Shown here in pieces: positions 11,301 to 23,921 of a DNA stretch of 64,000 nucleotides. The DNA is taken from the NCBI GenBank assembly GCA_963995505.1, contig OZ023187.1:1123501-1187500 (forward strand), read 5' to 3'. The notes below the pieces were generated by a model. The model saw only the letters and a program-made list of their open reading frames with translations. It was not told the origin of the DNA and searched no databases. This DNA is from Hypericum androsaemum (Eukaryota; Streptophyta; Magnoliopsida; Malpighiales; Hypericaceae). A program made the translations under genes and the position numbers. Each line of letters begins with the position of its first letter. Position 1 is the first letter of the stretch.

Positions 11301-11755
11301 CGAAGCAGAAGCCCATATCTCGCATAAACTGAAACTGTTTATGGGTCGAATATAATAAACGCCATTAATTATGATAAACTGTGTTTTAACATAGTGTAGT
11401 ATATTAACTCCTCTAAAGTAATATTCGTTGAGATCAGAGAAAATTTTCTCTTTAGAAACGTTATCACATGAAAGATTTTGTTTTAACTGTTTTAATAATA
11501 TATTGATGAGAAAACAGAAACAAGATTCAAACTTTGAGCTTTCATAATATAAAATTGTTGAGTGTAGAAAATATGCTAATTAGTTGGATGTTGTGTTAGC
11601 ACGTTCTCGGTGATACCATGATCAAGATGACCAATTTACTACATGGTTTTACTGTTGTATAAAAATTACATTATGGTTTTTATCTTTTACGCTTTTTGTT
11701 ACTTCCTCTACGCATTATACTTCCAAGTCAAAAATATTTGCCACCATCTTTAGAT
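8301..11755. other. AT-rich intergenic DNA, no gene seen
   Basis: About 3.4 kb without a credible coding region. Overlapping minus-strand frames at 9482-9779 come from the small repeat at 9561-9650 and show no domain. GGGCC-containing motifs near 11278-11302 resemble plant site II (TCP-binding) elements, but no adjacent gene start is visible. Confidence 0.6.
9561..9650 (+). repeat. Three-copy ~33 bp tandem repeat
   Basis: The motif AGATGGGCAGTAGTT followed by a T-run occurs at about 9561, 9594 and 9627. The T-run shrinks from unit to unit and is lost in the last. Probably slippage-generated. Confidence 0.85.
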
Positions 11756-11843
11756 CTAGTCAACTAAATAGTATTTTAATTAAACCAGCTAATGTTAGGT
11801 TGACATCAATGAATATATTTCTATAACATACTCGATTCTCTCT
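11756..11843 (+). repeat. Upstream DC1 segment duplicated at 53317-53392
   Basis: A stretch of about 30 identical bases begins with CTAGTCAACTAAATAG and continues as a diverged match to CTCGATTCTCTC. It is found here and at 53317-53392. It ends about 55 bp before the start codon of DC1 copy 1, so the DC1 duplication included promoter-proximal DNA. Confidence 0.85.
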
Positions 11844-11898
11844 AGATGCACCACTCACACAAAGTCAACGGGAGGTAGCTGGTGGCTTAGAGAAGAAG

Positions 11899-13311
11899 AT
11901 GGAGATGCAACGAGGTTTCCTGCACGAGCACCCTCTGAGGCTGGTCTCTATGGGATCAGAAGATGGTGACATTGAAAGAACCTGTGTAGCTAGATGTGAC
12001 GATGCATTGTCCGGTCATGACCACGCGTACTACGCGTGTGATCCGTGCGAGTTCTACCTCCATCAATCCTGGAGGATCGAACATTCCTTTCACCCTTGTC
12101 CGCTATTCCTCAAGCTTGTTCCGAAAACCGAAGGAGGGATGAGGTTATCTTATGGATGCGAAGCATGCCAGTTTGAAATGGATGTTGCGTTCTGCCAAGA
12201 AGTTTCAGAGCAGTAGTTCTGAAGAGATTCGGCATTTCTTTCACCCCTGCCATCTCTCCCTCAAATTCTCGCGCTACAGCTGGCGCTGTAATGCTTGTTT
12301 CGGTTACGAATTTCTCAGTTTTGGTTATCGTTGCGAAGAGTGTGACTTCACCATGGATGTAGATTGTGTCAGGTTCTTGCCAATTGGTTCTGATGACAAA
12401 GTCCTCGACCTGTCTCACCGCCATCCTCTCGAGCTTTTTGGGGAGGCAGAGGCCTAGGATTCACTCGAATGTGATGAATGCTGCGAAAGAATTACAGGTC
12501 AGGCTCATGGTGCTTGTAAGCAATGTCGATTTTACGTTCACAGAACTTGTATGGGTTTACCGCGGGAGATGCAACATCGTTGCCATCCATGTCCCATTTT
12601 CTTCAGTCTTGTCACAAATTTAAATTGCAACATTTGTTCAAGCCATGCATCATATGGTTTCGCCTACAAGTGCCTCAAATGCAGGTTTAAAATGGATATC
12701 AAATGTGCAATCTTTCAGCAGCAAGTATCGAAGATGACCAGGCAGAGGATATTCTCCATTTTTGTCATCACCATCCCCTGCAACTCTTCAAGGACCCGAT
12801 TAAGAGAAACACGAGGGACGTGATCTCGGAGAGGAAGCTTCAGTGCTTTGTTTGCAGAAATCTCTCTTCAGGTTTGACCTACGGTTGCAGAGACTCTGAT
12901 ATTTTTCTTCACAAGCCTTGTCTAGATGTTTTACCTCAAATCCTCTCTATCCAAAATGAGCCATCGGTTTTTATCAGAGAAAATTGGCAAGGTTGTTCTA
13001 AAAGTAGAACTAATGTATTCCCATTCTTCTTCGTACGTCGAACTTCCGATGACGATGATTATTGTTGTGTGTCTTGTGCTCTTCTGGAAGCTCTATCGAT
13101 CCGAGTAACTCCGTCCTCGGTATGGATAGAACATCCTATGCATCCATGTTCTATCATCTTGAAATTCTTTGTCACCTTCAATTGCAATGCATGTTTCACG
13201 CATTGCTCCACTCATGCTTACTATTGTGGCCAATGTGACTTCTATGTCGGTCTCGAGTGTGCCAAGCTCTTTGGAACTGTCATTGAAGGTGGAGATGAGT
13301 GGATACGACAC
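11899..13311 (+). pseudogene. DC1-domain protein copy 1, segment 1 (N-terminal)
   Basis: Start of a Cys/His-rich C1 (DC1) protein homologous to 60337-63890. The start ATG at 11899 sits in the same GAGAAGAAG context as copy 2. DC1 modules are recognisable by an HPC or HHP motif, CxxC pairs and YxCxxCxFxxxxxC ends, for example YGCEACQFEMD, YRCEECDFTMD, YKCLKCRFKMD and YYCGQCDFY. Defects: a frameshift near 12190-12215 together with loss of one module relative to copy 2, an in-frame TAG at 12455-12457 (copy 2 has AAG there), and a frameshift near 12715-12740. The reading frame is cut at 13311 by the LTR element at 13312-29508 and resumes at 29514. The first module is extra relative to copy 2. DC1 proteins are zinc-binding plant proteins, some implicated in stress or hormone responses; nothing here shows a specific role. 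Confidence 0.9.
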
Positions 13312-14223
13312 TGTTGAAGTATAAAATTGGTGGTTCGGGTTGTACCCACTTATTTCTGGGTTTGCGTTGAGCAATCCGTGTTCGGGTTGATTGGACCGCT
13401 CGGTCCACTTCAAGGCGGGAGGCGGTATACCGCCTTGTTGGTGCGAGTGGGTGGATGGTGCCGGTTTGGGAACCCGGGCGGTAGGCACATACCGCCTAGG
13501 GGCCTGTGGGCAGAAGGCTTAGCCCGCCTAGAGGGTCCGGGCGGTAAGGCAGGCCCATTTTAGGCGCTCGGCGGCTTGGAAGCGGTAGGCGGTAGGTACC
13601 GCCTTGTGTTTGAAAGCGGAAAGAAGGTTTCAGGCGTGGAGGTCATCTTGGGCTTCACGGCGAGAGGCCCTTTTTGGTCCGTGTAGGCAGGAGGTTTGGG
13701 CTCTTTGGAGTTCGTTTTGGCCCTAAAGGCGGAAAGTTGTTTGGGCGATGACGGGCTTAGGATGAGTTTTTGCGTGGAAGGTTCGAGATGGTCAAGGTGG
13801 CTTATATTTTCCTAAGTAGAGCTGGGATTTCTGAGATTTTAATAAGATTTTGGGATACAATTGCTTGGTCGGCACGACCGACATATTCCTAATCGAAGAC
13901 GAGATTTGTTCATATGAGGAAGACGGTTTATATTTTCCTATTCTAAGCTGGGTTGATTTGGAAACGAAATATTCACTCGGGACGGGATTTCTTGCACGGG
14001 AAGGATGGAGCTAGGTCAAGACGTGCTATATAAAGGGAGCTCGAGTATCGGAGAAGATCATCACCAACACAACAAACAAACCTATTTATACTTTATCATT
14101 TCCTTAGCTCATAGCTCATAGTCTAGCTCTTTTTGCACCCTCTCCGTTAGGCCGACCTTGGGACGACCACTCTGAATCCGTCTTGGGTTACTTGACGTTC
14201 TTGTACCCCTTTTTCCCGCAACA
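13312..14223 (+). repeat. 5' LTR of the PMD-carrying element
   Basis: 912 bp, TG...CA ends. It matches 28474-29508 with one ~125 bp unit fewer. It is rich in GGCGGTA motifs, including the perfect 14-bp palindrome GGCGGTATACCGCC at 13431-13444 and a related one near 13590. A TATATAAAG box at about 14029 fits an LTR promoter. The last ~115 bp also encode, on the minus strand, the C-terminus of the antisense gene. Confidence 0.92.
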
Positions 14224-16498
14224 TATTTTTGGCACGCTTGGTGGGAGATCGTCTCATCCACTAGCTCTCGAGCGGCGTCGATGAAACCTCGGTCATTGGC
14301 GTAGGCATTTCTCTCATGCCCTAATAGTGCATCAGCAAGTTCGGACTCATCTTTGGCACTCTTGAAGATGGTCATCCCGTACTCCATGTTGGCTTGATGA
14401 CATGCTATCTTCCTCTCTCTCACGCGGGCAAGATCGTCTCGTGATTTCTGGTGCTCAGAGTCAGCTTGGATCAAGCTCTCCTGAAGGCGGGCAATCTCAG
14501 CTCGAATGCGGTTCATCGTCTCAGCACGGGCGACGACCGTTCGCGCAGCTTCAAATTCTTCAACCTTAATCAGCTTAAACTCGGCGACCCTTGATGCCAT
14601 GTCGTTTTGAGTTTTCATGAAGGTTTTAGAGTGGGCTTCCGCGTTCTGCTCCATACAATGGATAAAGTCGACGTACCTTTGGCCCCTTTGATACCTGAAA
14701 GAAACAAGTATCAGAAGCGGACAAGGTTCAGCTAAGGTGTTTGGAAAAGAACGAGTATGAAGGAGCTTACCAATGGATAATGTGGGCAAAGTCGGCATGT
14801 AGCTTGCAGATGGGAGCAAGTTGATTCCCGGTGGGTGGCCCATGGTTCGTCAAGTAATCAAGAGCCTTATATGCATAGGCTGGAGGTTTTGGAAGCATAG
14901 TGCCTATCGTCTGGTTCTTGAGGTCGCAAAGGTAACGGATCAGGTCGGCTCTTCGCTTGTCCTTTTCAGTGTCAGCACGTGCGAATGTTGGGACTTCAGG
15001 CACCCAAATGGGGATGACCAGAGGATTGGTCAACTCATCTATAGTAAACCCAATGCTCTCGTAGAAAGCCTGGCATGGAGTGACATGTGTGACCCAAGGA
15101 GCGATGAGTCATATGAAAAAACAAAGTTGGAAAAGACACGTACAAGTTCGGAGGCGTCAATCAGAGATGTAGGCGGAAGTGGAACAACGATAGGTGTCAG
15201 TGGTCCAGCCGTAGGAAGCAGTGCAATGGTTGAAGGAGTTGGAGGATGCACGACGTCCAAGATGGCCCACTGGCATGTAGTGGTGGTAGATGTGGAGCCG
15301 TGCACGGCCTCACCTATGGGGTAAGGCTCATCCCAAGAAGCGGGATGTATCAAACTCGGCAGCGGCTCGATATCGGCCATCTCGGCGTCAAAAATATTGG
15401 CAGCTGAAGAAGGTGCTGCAGGAGGTGAAGGCGTATAACTAGGGGAATAAACAGGACCAAGCATCGCCTGAAACTCGGCTTCATCATCAAGGAGGGCGGA
15501 AGTCATAATATTAGTAAGGTGGCTTTGAAACAGAGGATTTTTTCTGAGCCTTGGAGGAGAGATGACACGGGTGGATTCAGGGTCAGTAGTAGGGTCGACT
15601 CGTACGGGAGATGCCTCGGGTGATGAGTCCTGAAATGATGTGAGTGAACATTAGAAAATTTGATTAACACCAAGTGATTTCCCGAAGTTAATCTTTACCT
15701 TTTTGGACGAAGAAGAAGGGTATCCCACAAGTCTGACCGGAGGAGAGGAAGCTCGAAGGACATCATCTGTACAACAAGTGAAGGATGTTTGAAATTGCCA
15801 AGTAAGGAACGTGGCAGTCATGAGAATCAAGAGACTTACCATCTTCTGGTAGGCCGGAGTCATCGGCTTTGGAAGAATATGTCGAAGCACCCGCCCGGTC
15901 GCTTCCAGCTGAGTGGTCAACTTTTTGTTTCTTCTTCGGAGGGGCTTTTCCCGACCTCGAAATGGTGTCTGCCATGGGGGGGTGTCACTTTGACGAAAGT
16001 GAAGGTCTCGGCTAGTTGCTTGTCGTTAGCCGTCCAACACGTGAGTGTCATCCACCAAGTCGCGAAGGCGGGAGTACGACCGGAAGAGAAGTTAAAGTGG
16101 CTTATAATACTTCGTTGTAAAAGGTAGCTGCTTACCTCGAGGGAAAGCTCCACCTTTTCCCACTAGTATGAGCCTCGGTCAGCTCGGTGTCCGTGGAAAA
16201 GGTAGGTGGTCGGGAATGGTAGTCCTTGGATAAGGCCGAGTTGCTCAACGGCGAAATGGGGATTATATGGTTCTACAACCATTCTTCCGGTAGAACCTCC
16301 ACTAATAAGATCTCGTGCTGTGAGTATGTTCTTCCAGGCATCAGCACTTTGAGTCACGTCAAAAAACTCGAGGAAGCTAGGATAACTTTTGTGGATTTCC
16401 TTACCCGGGCCCGAAGAAGGTGGTGGCTGTAGCTGGGTAATGACCCATCGTATGTGGGAAGCGAGGGCGTCAGCTCGGGGAAGTAAGCCAAGCACCAT
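14109..16498 (-). pseudogene. Antisense PMD-type gene, C-terminal part
   Basis: Minus-strand exons of the gene whose N-terminal part is at 26608-27519. In transcript order: 16163-16498 (SHIRW and a YNPHFAVEQLGLIQG motif, as in the second half of plant mobile domains); a piece at about 15763-15975 with a KKKQK basic stretch; a proline/threonine-rich piece at 15039-15506; 14767-15033; and a coiled-coil-rich C-terminus at 14109-14843 with many Arg/Glu/Ala heptads. Splice-like boundaries separate them, and I did not resolve every intron. The stop at 14109-14111 lies inside the 5' LTR. The PMD is an aminotransferase-like domain of unknown biochemistry found in plant transposons and domesticated genes. 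The gene is broken by the nested Gypsy element. Confidence 0.65.
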
Positions 16499-16510
16499 AT
16501 GGCAACCATC

Positions 16511-19091
16511 TGTGATACCCTCACCCTTCTACCGAATTTGTTACAACAAAATAAGGTTGGTTTTGGAAGAGTTTAGGGTTAGTCCGTCGTCGTCCGGTAG
16601 AATAGGCGTAACTTCCTCATCCGGACTCCAAATTAGGTGATTTCAATTGGTGTAGATTCGTAACACCTAGATCTATAACTTTATTCTTTTAGTTTTATGA
16701 TTTATGAAATAATCTGGCCGAAACAAATCAAGAATTTACGGTGCTCTGATATTGTCAGTATTGGAAATATTTGTTATGTGATTTTATTTAAGTTAACCTA
16801 AATTTTGAATTTACTATTCCATATGATGATTAGCCATATTAAGTTTGATAATTTAAGCAAAGTATATTTAGCTGTCGAGTGACAAGCTTTGTAAAAAGTT
16901 TTGAGACGGATTAAGAGTTAGTTGAATTTTAGCTTGTAGGGTTGAATAAAAAAAAAAGAGAAGAAGATAGAATTGCGAACGTGGCAATTATTAGAAATGG
17001 TCATGAAATATATATTTATTATAAAATGAGCTAAGTATCAGATAAATTAATTAAGTTTGGTAAAGGATAAGGGTAAAAAGTAACAAAACAAAACGTGGCA
17101 GTAAAAGAGAATGACACCAGGGGAAGAAAAGATAGATACAAGATTAGAACCGGTGGAAGAACAATATAAATTACTTGGCCTTTTATTTCCACCGAGTATG
17201 ACCAAGTACATAGACAGAATAGAAAATTAGAAAATAATAATTGAAAGGGCAGGCCGAAGGAGAAAGAAAAGTAGAAGGGAGTTTGAGACAGACGAAGATA
17301 GTAAAGAAAAAAAAAGAAAATCATATGGTAAGTAAATTTTTGATAGTTTCATGTAAATATCATTAGTATCTAAATATGAAATTGGTAAGTAAGTAAAGAA
17401 ATACAGATGAAAAAGATAAATTTGGTAAGTAAAGAAATACAGATGAAAAAGATAAATTTGGTAACAAGTTGATTTGAGAATTTGATGATCATGAATTTGT
17501 TAGATTTGTACCGGAAATGAGGAGAATAACAATCTTGTCAATGATCAAGATTAAACCGTAACCATAATTAGAAAAAGAAAGATATAAGGGATCCTAAAAC
17601 AAAAAGAAAAAAATAGTGACAAGGGTTAGAAGAAATAAGCCGAGGACATCTTGTCATGAAAATTAGCTAATAGTGGATTGTTAGATTAGTTATAGGAACT
17701 GTAACAATTAAGATCTTCTCAATAGTTGGCATTTCAGTTAGAGTCATGATTAGAATAAGAAAATTTGAGAAGAAACCGAACCGAGAACAATTAGAAAGAA
17801 ATGAAGGTGTTGTATTTTGTATAATTGACAAGGATTAGATTAAGTATTTCTGGTGACAGAAATTGTAAATTAAGAAATGAAGTTTTATATTTTCTAAGAC
17901 CTATTTACATGCTAAAAAGGGTGATAATAATAGTGGTTAATTATTCTTTTGACTAGTTAACTGACGTTTGAATCCGAGTGCCACGAGTTGTAAAACGAAG
18001 CACGGAGCTTCTCTTTGAATGGTTTGAGCAACCATTATCTAGTAAGTGGATATTCTTTGTAACATGTGTTTAGCTAACTAGACGTGGGTGATGTGCTTTA
18101 TTTGGCGTACTTTTGAATGATATGAAATATGGTATTGGGTTTGGTTTTGGTCTATTTGATATTTGAGGTTGCTTTTGGATTGTCTGTGTTTGTATGTGAA
18201 TTTTGAAAAGTTTGGTATGTGGTTTGTGTGATGGCGGATGATGAGGTCTACCCGTGACCAACCGGGGATGTTGGCATATGTGCACATATTCTGAGGATAC
18301 ATTGGATATGTAAACGATATGATATTTGGCCGGCGGGGTTAGTTTCTGATGGCGCCTTTAAGATATGGTATCCTCGTGTCGGAGTGGAAGTGACACTATC
18401 TAGACCTATCTGAAGTTCATCCGAATTGTGTTATATGTTCTATAAAAGTCTATCTGAAATTCTGATTACGTGTGATACGTGAATTCTTTGATGACCTTAT
18501 CTGTGAAGTAGTCTTTTGTTGTCTTAGTTGTGTGTTAGTATTTGGTTGGGTTTGATGGGAACGACTGGTTGGTTAAATACATGTTACTTATAATATTTGC
18601 TTACTAAGTATTTCAAAGCACTTATTCCTTACTTCAATCCACAGGTGAAGAGATTTGAGCCGTGGTTTGCATCTGGAGAAGCTTCTTCATCCGAGTTCAG
18701 CCCGTTGTCTTTCTTTCTCGGGCTACGTTCAAAGATCTCCGGATGGTCTTTGTCTTTGTAATCTAGGTCGCTTCATTGTACATATTTGTTGATCTTTGAT
18801 ATATGATCTTTGATTAATGTTAACAGAAAATGTATATGTAAATTTATGTTTATGTTTGAAAAGGATGAGTTTGATGATATGACGTTGGAGATGTGTACTC
18901 CAATGCCTATCAGGTTTTGGACACGGTAAATATGTTTGTTTGAAGAAACAATGTTGTGGAAAAAAATATATTTTGATAATCCTGGTAATGAGAAGGATGT
19001 ATTATGATTTGAGGCTTGCTAGGTTATGGTTTATTATATTAAGTTTGCCATGATCTAGCGCCGGTTACGACCACGAATTTGGGTCGTGACA
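16511..19091 (+). repeat. 5' LTR of the Gypsy element
   Basis: 2,581 bp, TGTGATACC to GTCGTGACA. It contains a ~32 bp tandem duplication near 17390-17465 that is also present in the 3' LTR. Compared with the 3' LTR it lacks a short stretch near 16752 (the 3' LTR has an extra ~11 bases at about 24163-24173). Confidence 0.95.
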
Positions 19092-19095
19092 GACT

Positions 19096-19107
19096 TGGTA
19101 TCAGAGC
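19096..19107 (+). promoter_or_regulatory. Primer-binding site (tRNA-iMet)
   Basis: TGGTATCAGAGC, four bases after the 5' LTR end. This is complementary to the 3' end of plant initiator methionine tRNA and is the standard minus-strand primer site. Confidence 0.95.
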
Positions 19108-19253
19108 TTGGTCAGAGCATTAGGTTTGAGCCTAGCTTATTATTTGAATTATATGTTGTGTATAATGGAGCATAGGATTTGTCATGTCCTTGAACTTCTT
19201 TTGTTGTGTTGTCTTTTGGTATGCTTAATTCTGACTTATTTGTATAGGAGAAT

Positions 19254-22200
19254 ATGACAGTTACACGTAGTGGTATGGATACGGTTAGGGAGCATGGTGA
19301 AAGCTCCCAAGGTCGGAGGAATGATGTTGTATCTGAGACTACACCACCAGTTGAGGCCATTACCGCTGGTAGGGTCATTAGAGATGAGATTCCACCACCT
19401 GTTGCTGCTGTTCCTACTTCTGAGATGGAGAGGCAGGGTGGTGATGGTGTAGACAGAGTTATGAAAGCAATGGAAAAATTCATCGCTACTCAGCAAATAC
19501 AATTAGAGCAGAATGTTACATTAGCTGCTAAAGATGACTCTTTGGGTGAGTTCTTGAAGTTGAATCCACCTACATTTTCTGGCTTAAGTGATGATCCTCA
19601 GGTATTCATTGATGAGATGGAGAAGAGGAGAAGAATCTTAAGGTGTGATAAAGAGCGAATGGTGGAGTTGGCATCATTTAAGTTGGTAGGTGTGGCTGGA
19701 GTTTGGTTCCAAAATGAGGGATCATATGCATGGACTTGGGAGATCTTTACGAAGGCCTTGTTGGATCGGTTCTTACCAGAGAGTTTGAAAGATGCCCGAG
19801 CTTTTGAATTTGAGCGATTGGTGAAGACCCGAGAGATGACAGTATCGCAATATGATGAGAGGTTCACTTATCTGTCACGGTATGCAAAACACTTGGTTCC
19901 CATTGATGAGATGAAGGTAAAGAGGTTTATTCGTGGACTTGATGATTCTATGTTCAAGGTTATGTATCCTCGTGGTTTCGAGACATATGCAGCTACAGTG
20001 GATTGTGCTCGAACCTTGGAGATGCGCGATAATGAACGTCGAGTGGTCCAAAGTCAACCAAAATTTCAGAAGTTTGAAAAACCACCACAAAGGAGTTTCA
20101 ACCAAGGCTTTAGACAGCAAGAGAGATGGACCAACATTCAGCCAGTATCGTCAAAGGGTGGAGGACCAGTTGGTAGTTTTGGTAGAGGGAAGAATTTTCG
20201 TGGTCAGCAATTCAGTAAGAACCAGTCCAGTAATTTCAGGAGATGCCAAAGTTGTGGTAAACAACATCCTGGAGATATTTGTTATAAAAGGACAGGAGCT
20301 TGTTTTCGCTGCGGTATGCAAGGTCACTTGGTGAAAGACTGTCCTACAATCGATCAGCGTAAGCAAGTGGCAAGTTTGATAGTTAGGCCGCCAACACAAC
20401 ACTTTCCCCGACCACAAGTTCAGCAGGGCAATCTACTTGATCAAAGAGAAGTAGGTTTGAGGATTGAGGGACCTAAGTCTGATAGTGGAGGAGGCGGTGC
20501 ACACCCTAGAGTGTATGCTTTGACCAGGAGAGATGCTGATGCTAGTAATACTGTGGTGTCAGGTAACCTTCCCATTGGATCATCTTATGCACGTATTCTA
20601 TTTGATTCGGGTTCTACACACTCTTTTGTGTCATCTCAATATGTTCAATGTTTGAATGCTATGCCTGTATGTCTGGATGAGTCAATGATCGTTGCCACTC
20701 CTTCGGGTGGGTTTGTATATGTTTGTGAAGTTGTTAGATCCTGCAATGTTCAAATTAGTGGGCATGGCTTGTCAGCTGATTTATACATATTGGATATGGA
20801 TGGTTTTGATATCATAGTGGGTATGGACGTGTTATCCACTTATCATGCGATAGTGGATTGTTTTGGAAAAAGAGTGATTTTCCATCCAACAGATGAGGCA
20901 GAGTTTGAGTTTCAGGGTGAGAAAAAGGTAACTACTGCAAAGCTTATCTCTTATATGAAAGCTAGCAAGTTTCTAAGGAAAGGATGTGCAAGCTATTTAG
21001 CTATGGTAAAGGAAATAAAGAAAGAAGATGTTTTGGTAGATCATGTTCCTATTGTGAGAGAGTACCCAGATGTATTTCCAGAGGATTTACCAGGCTTACC
21101 TCTAGAGAGGGAGATTGAATTCTGTATTGATCTTGAACCAGGAACTGAACCAATCTCTATACCACCTTATCGTATGGCTCCAGCTGAAATGAAAGAGTTG
21201 AAAGATCAGTTGCAAGATTTGTTGAATAAAGGGTACATAAGGCCTAGTGTTTCTCCGTGGGGAGCCCCAGTGCTATTTGTGAAGAAGAAAGATGGGAGTT
21301 TACGATTGTGCATAGACTACCGAAAGCTGAATAAGGTAACTATACGCAACCGATATCCTCTTCCGAGAATAGATGATTTGTTTGATCAGTTGCGGGGATC
21401 TAAATAGTTTTCTAAGATTGACTTGAGATCGGGGTATCATCAGTTGCGGATTAGAGAGATGGACATTCCAAAGACGGCATTCAGGACTCGATATGGCCAT
21501 TATGAGTTTCTAGTTATGCCATTTGGATTGACTAACGCCCCAGCTGCCTTTATGGATATGATGAACAGGAATTTCAAGCCTTTCCTGGATCAGTTTGTGG
21601 TTGTGTTTATTGACGATATATTGATTTACTCTATTGATCAGGAGGATCATGAGAGACACCTTAGGCAAGCGTTGCAGACGCTACGTGAGAAAAAGCTATA
21701 TGCTAAATTCTCAAAGTGTGAATTTTGGCTTCAAAGTGTAGCTTTTCTAGGACATGTTGTGTCTAAAGATGGAGTGTCAGTTGACCCAAAGAAGGTGGAA
21801 GCTGTTGTGAATTGGCCTACCCCAGCTAATGTTACTGAGATACGCAGCTTTTTGGGTTTAGCAGGGTATTATCGACGATTTGTCAAAGGATTCTCTACTT
21901 TGGCAGCACCGTTAACTCGGTTAACTCATAAAAATGCCAAGTATGAATGGTCGGGTAGGTGTGAAGAGAGTTTCCAAGAATTGAAGGATCGATTAACACA
22001 TGCACCTGTATTGGTTCTACCTTCAGGATCAGGTGGATATTCAGTGTATTGTGATGCTTCAAGAGTGGGTTTGGGATGTGTTCTTATGCAACACAAGAAT
22101 GTTATTGCTTATGCCTCTAGACAGCTGAAGAAACATGAAGAGAATTATCCAGTCCATGACTTGGAAATGGCAGCTGTTGTGTTTGCATTGAAGATTTGGA

Positions 22201-23861
22201 GGCACTACTTGTATGGTGAGAAGTTTGAGATATATACAGATCATAAAAGTCTCAAGTATATCTTTGAGCAACGAGATTTGAACTTAAGACAGAGGAGGTG
22301 GATGGAGTTACTTAAGGATTATGACTGCACCATTAACTATCACCCTGGGAAAGCTAATGTGGTAGCTGATGCATTAAGTCACAAATTCTTAATTCAGCCA
22401 AAGTTTCTAGCAGAGGTGCATATAAGACCTACCTTACGAGGACGGGTTATGGAATTGCAATGGGAGGATCCAGAGGTTATTGTGATGATGGAACAAGTTG
22501 AGCAGGGTGAATTACCTAAATTTCGACTTAGTGCTAATGGTATCTTGTATTTTGGTTCTCGAGTGGTTGTCCCTGATGTTGGAGATCTAAGAAAGGAACT
22601 ATTGACTCAGGCACACCAAGCGGTCTACAGTATGCACCCTGGATCTACAAAAATGTACCATGATTTGAGATGCAATTATTGGTGGCAAGGTATGAAAAAG
22701 GACATTGCAAAGTTTGTTTCGAAGTGTCTGACTTGTCAACAGGTAAAAGCAGAGCATCAGAGACCTTCTGGATTACTACAACCTCTTGAGATTCCAATGT
22801 GGAAGTGGGAGCAGATAACAATGGATTTGTTAGTAGGACTTCCAACTACTTCCAAAGGTTATGATGCAGTGTGGGTTATTGTAGACAGATTGACAAAATC
22901 TTCACATTTCCTACCAATAAAGAGTACATATGATGCAAGTAGGTTTGCTCAGATATTTATGGATGAAATTATTCGCCTTCATGGTGTACCAGTTTCAATT
23001 GTATCTGATCGTGGAACGCATTTCACATCAAGATTTTGGAGGCAATTTCATGAGGCTATGGGAACTCGTTTGGATTTGAGTACGGCCTTTCATCCTCAAA
23101 CAGATGGCCAGTCTGAGCGTGTTATTCAGATATTGGAAGATATGATGCGAACTTGTGTCATTGATTTTGGAGGAAGTTGGGATCGTTATTTGCCATTGAT
23201 GGAGTTTGCTTATAATAATAGCTACCAGTCAAGTATCAAGATGGCTCCATATGAAGCTTTGTATGGAAGAAAATGTAGATCTCCGTTATGTTGGAATGAG
23301 GTCGGTGAGAAACAACTATTGGGTAATGACTTAGTAGAAGAAACCAATGAGAAGATACAGTTGATTCGACAAAGGCTAGAAACAGCCCAGAGTCGGCAAA
23401 AGTCATACTCAGACAAGAGACGAAAGGATATTGAGTTTGATGTGGGACTACATGTTTTCCTCAAGGTTTCACCTATGAAAGGAACAATGAGGTTTGGAAG
23501 AAGGGGCAAACTCAGTCCTAGATATATTGGCCCATTTGAGATTTTGGAGCGAGTTGGACCAGTGGCATATCGATTGGCTTTGCCACCATCTTTGTCACAT
23601 ATTCATCCAGTGTTCCATGTCTCCATGCTTAAGCGATACTTGCACGAGCCTACTCATGTTTTGGAGCCACAAATAGTAGAGATAAGTGGAGATTTGACAT
23701 ATCAAGAGAATCCAATTAGGATTTTGGATCGTGAAGTTAGAAAGCTTCGGAATATAGAACTTCTGATGGTTAAGGTTCAATGGGCAAATCGTTCCTTAGC
23801 TGAGGCAACTTGGGAAATGGAGGGAGTGATGAAAACCAAATACCCACATCTGTTTGTGTAA
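19254..23861 (+). pseudogene. Gypsy gag-pol polyprotein with one in-frame stop
   Basis: One frame of 1,535 codons, interrupted only by TAG at 21405-21407 (codon 718). Domains in order: gag (about residues 85-260, with LNPPTFSGL and FIRGLDD); CCHC zinc knuckle [14 protein letters not shown] at about 350-363; retropepsin with [10 protein letters not shown] near 449-458; reverse transcriptase with [20 protein letters not shown] before the stop and FIDDILIYS near 785-793; RNase H with YCDAS near 932; integrase with the HH-CC zinc finger near 1125-1165 and DDE residues around TMDLL, SDRGTHF and SERVIQ; and a C-terminal chromodomain-like segment ([10 protein letters not shown] to EATWEMEG). The stop lies inside RT just before [10 protein letters not shown] and would remove all downstream enzymes unless suppressed. 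Otherwise the polyprotein looks intact. Confidence 0.93.
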
Positions 23862-23921
23862 CAAGTAAGTTAAACTTTCATTAAGCAAATTCGGGGACCA
23901 AATTTTATAAGGAGGGGAGAC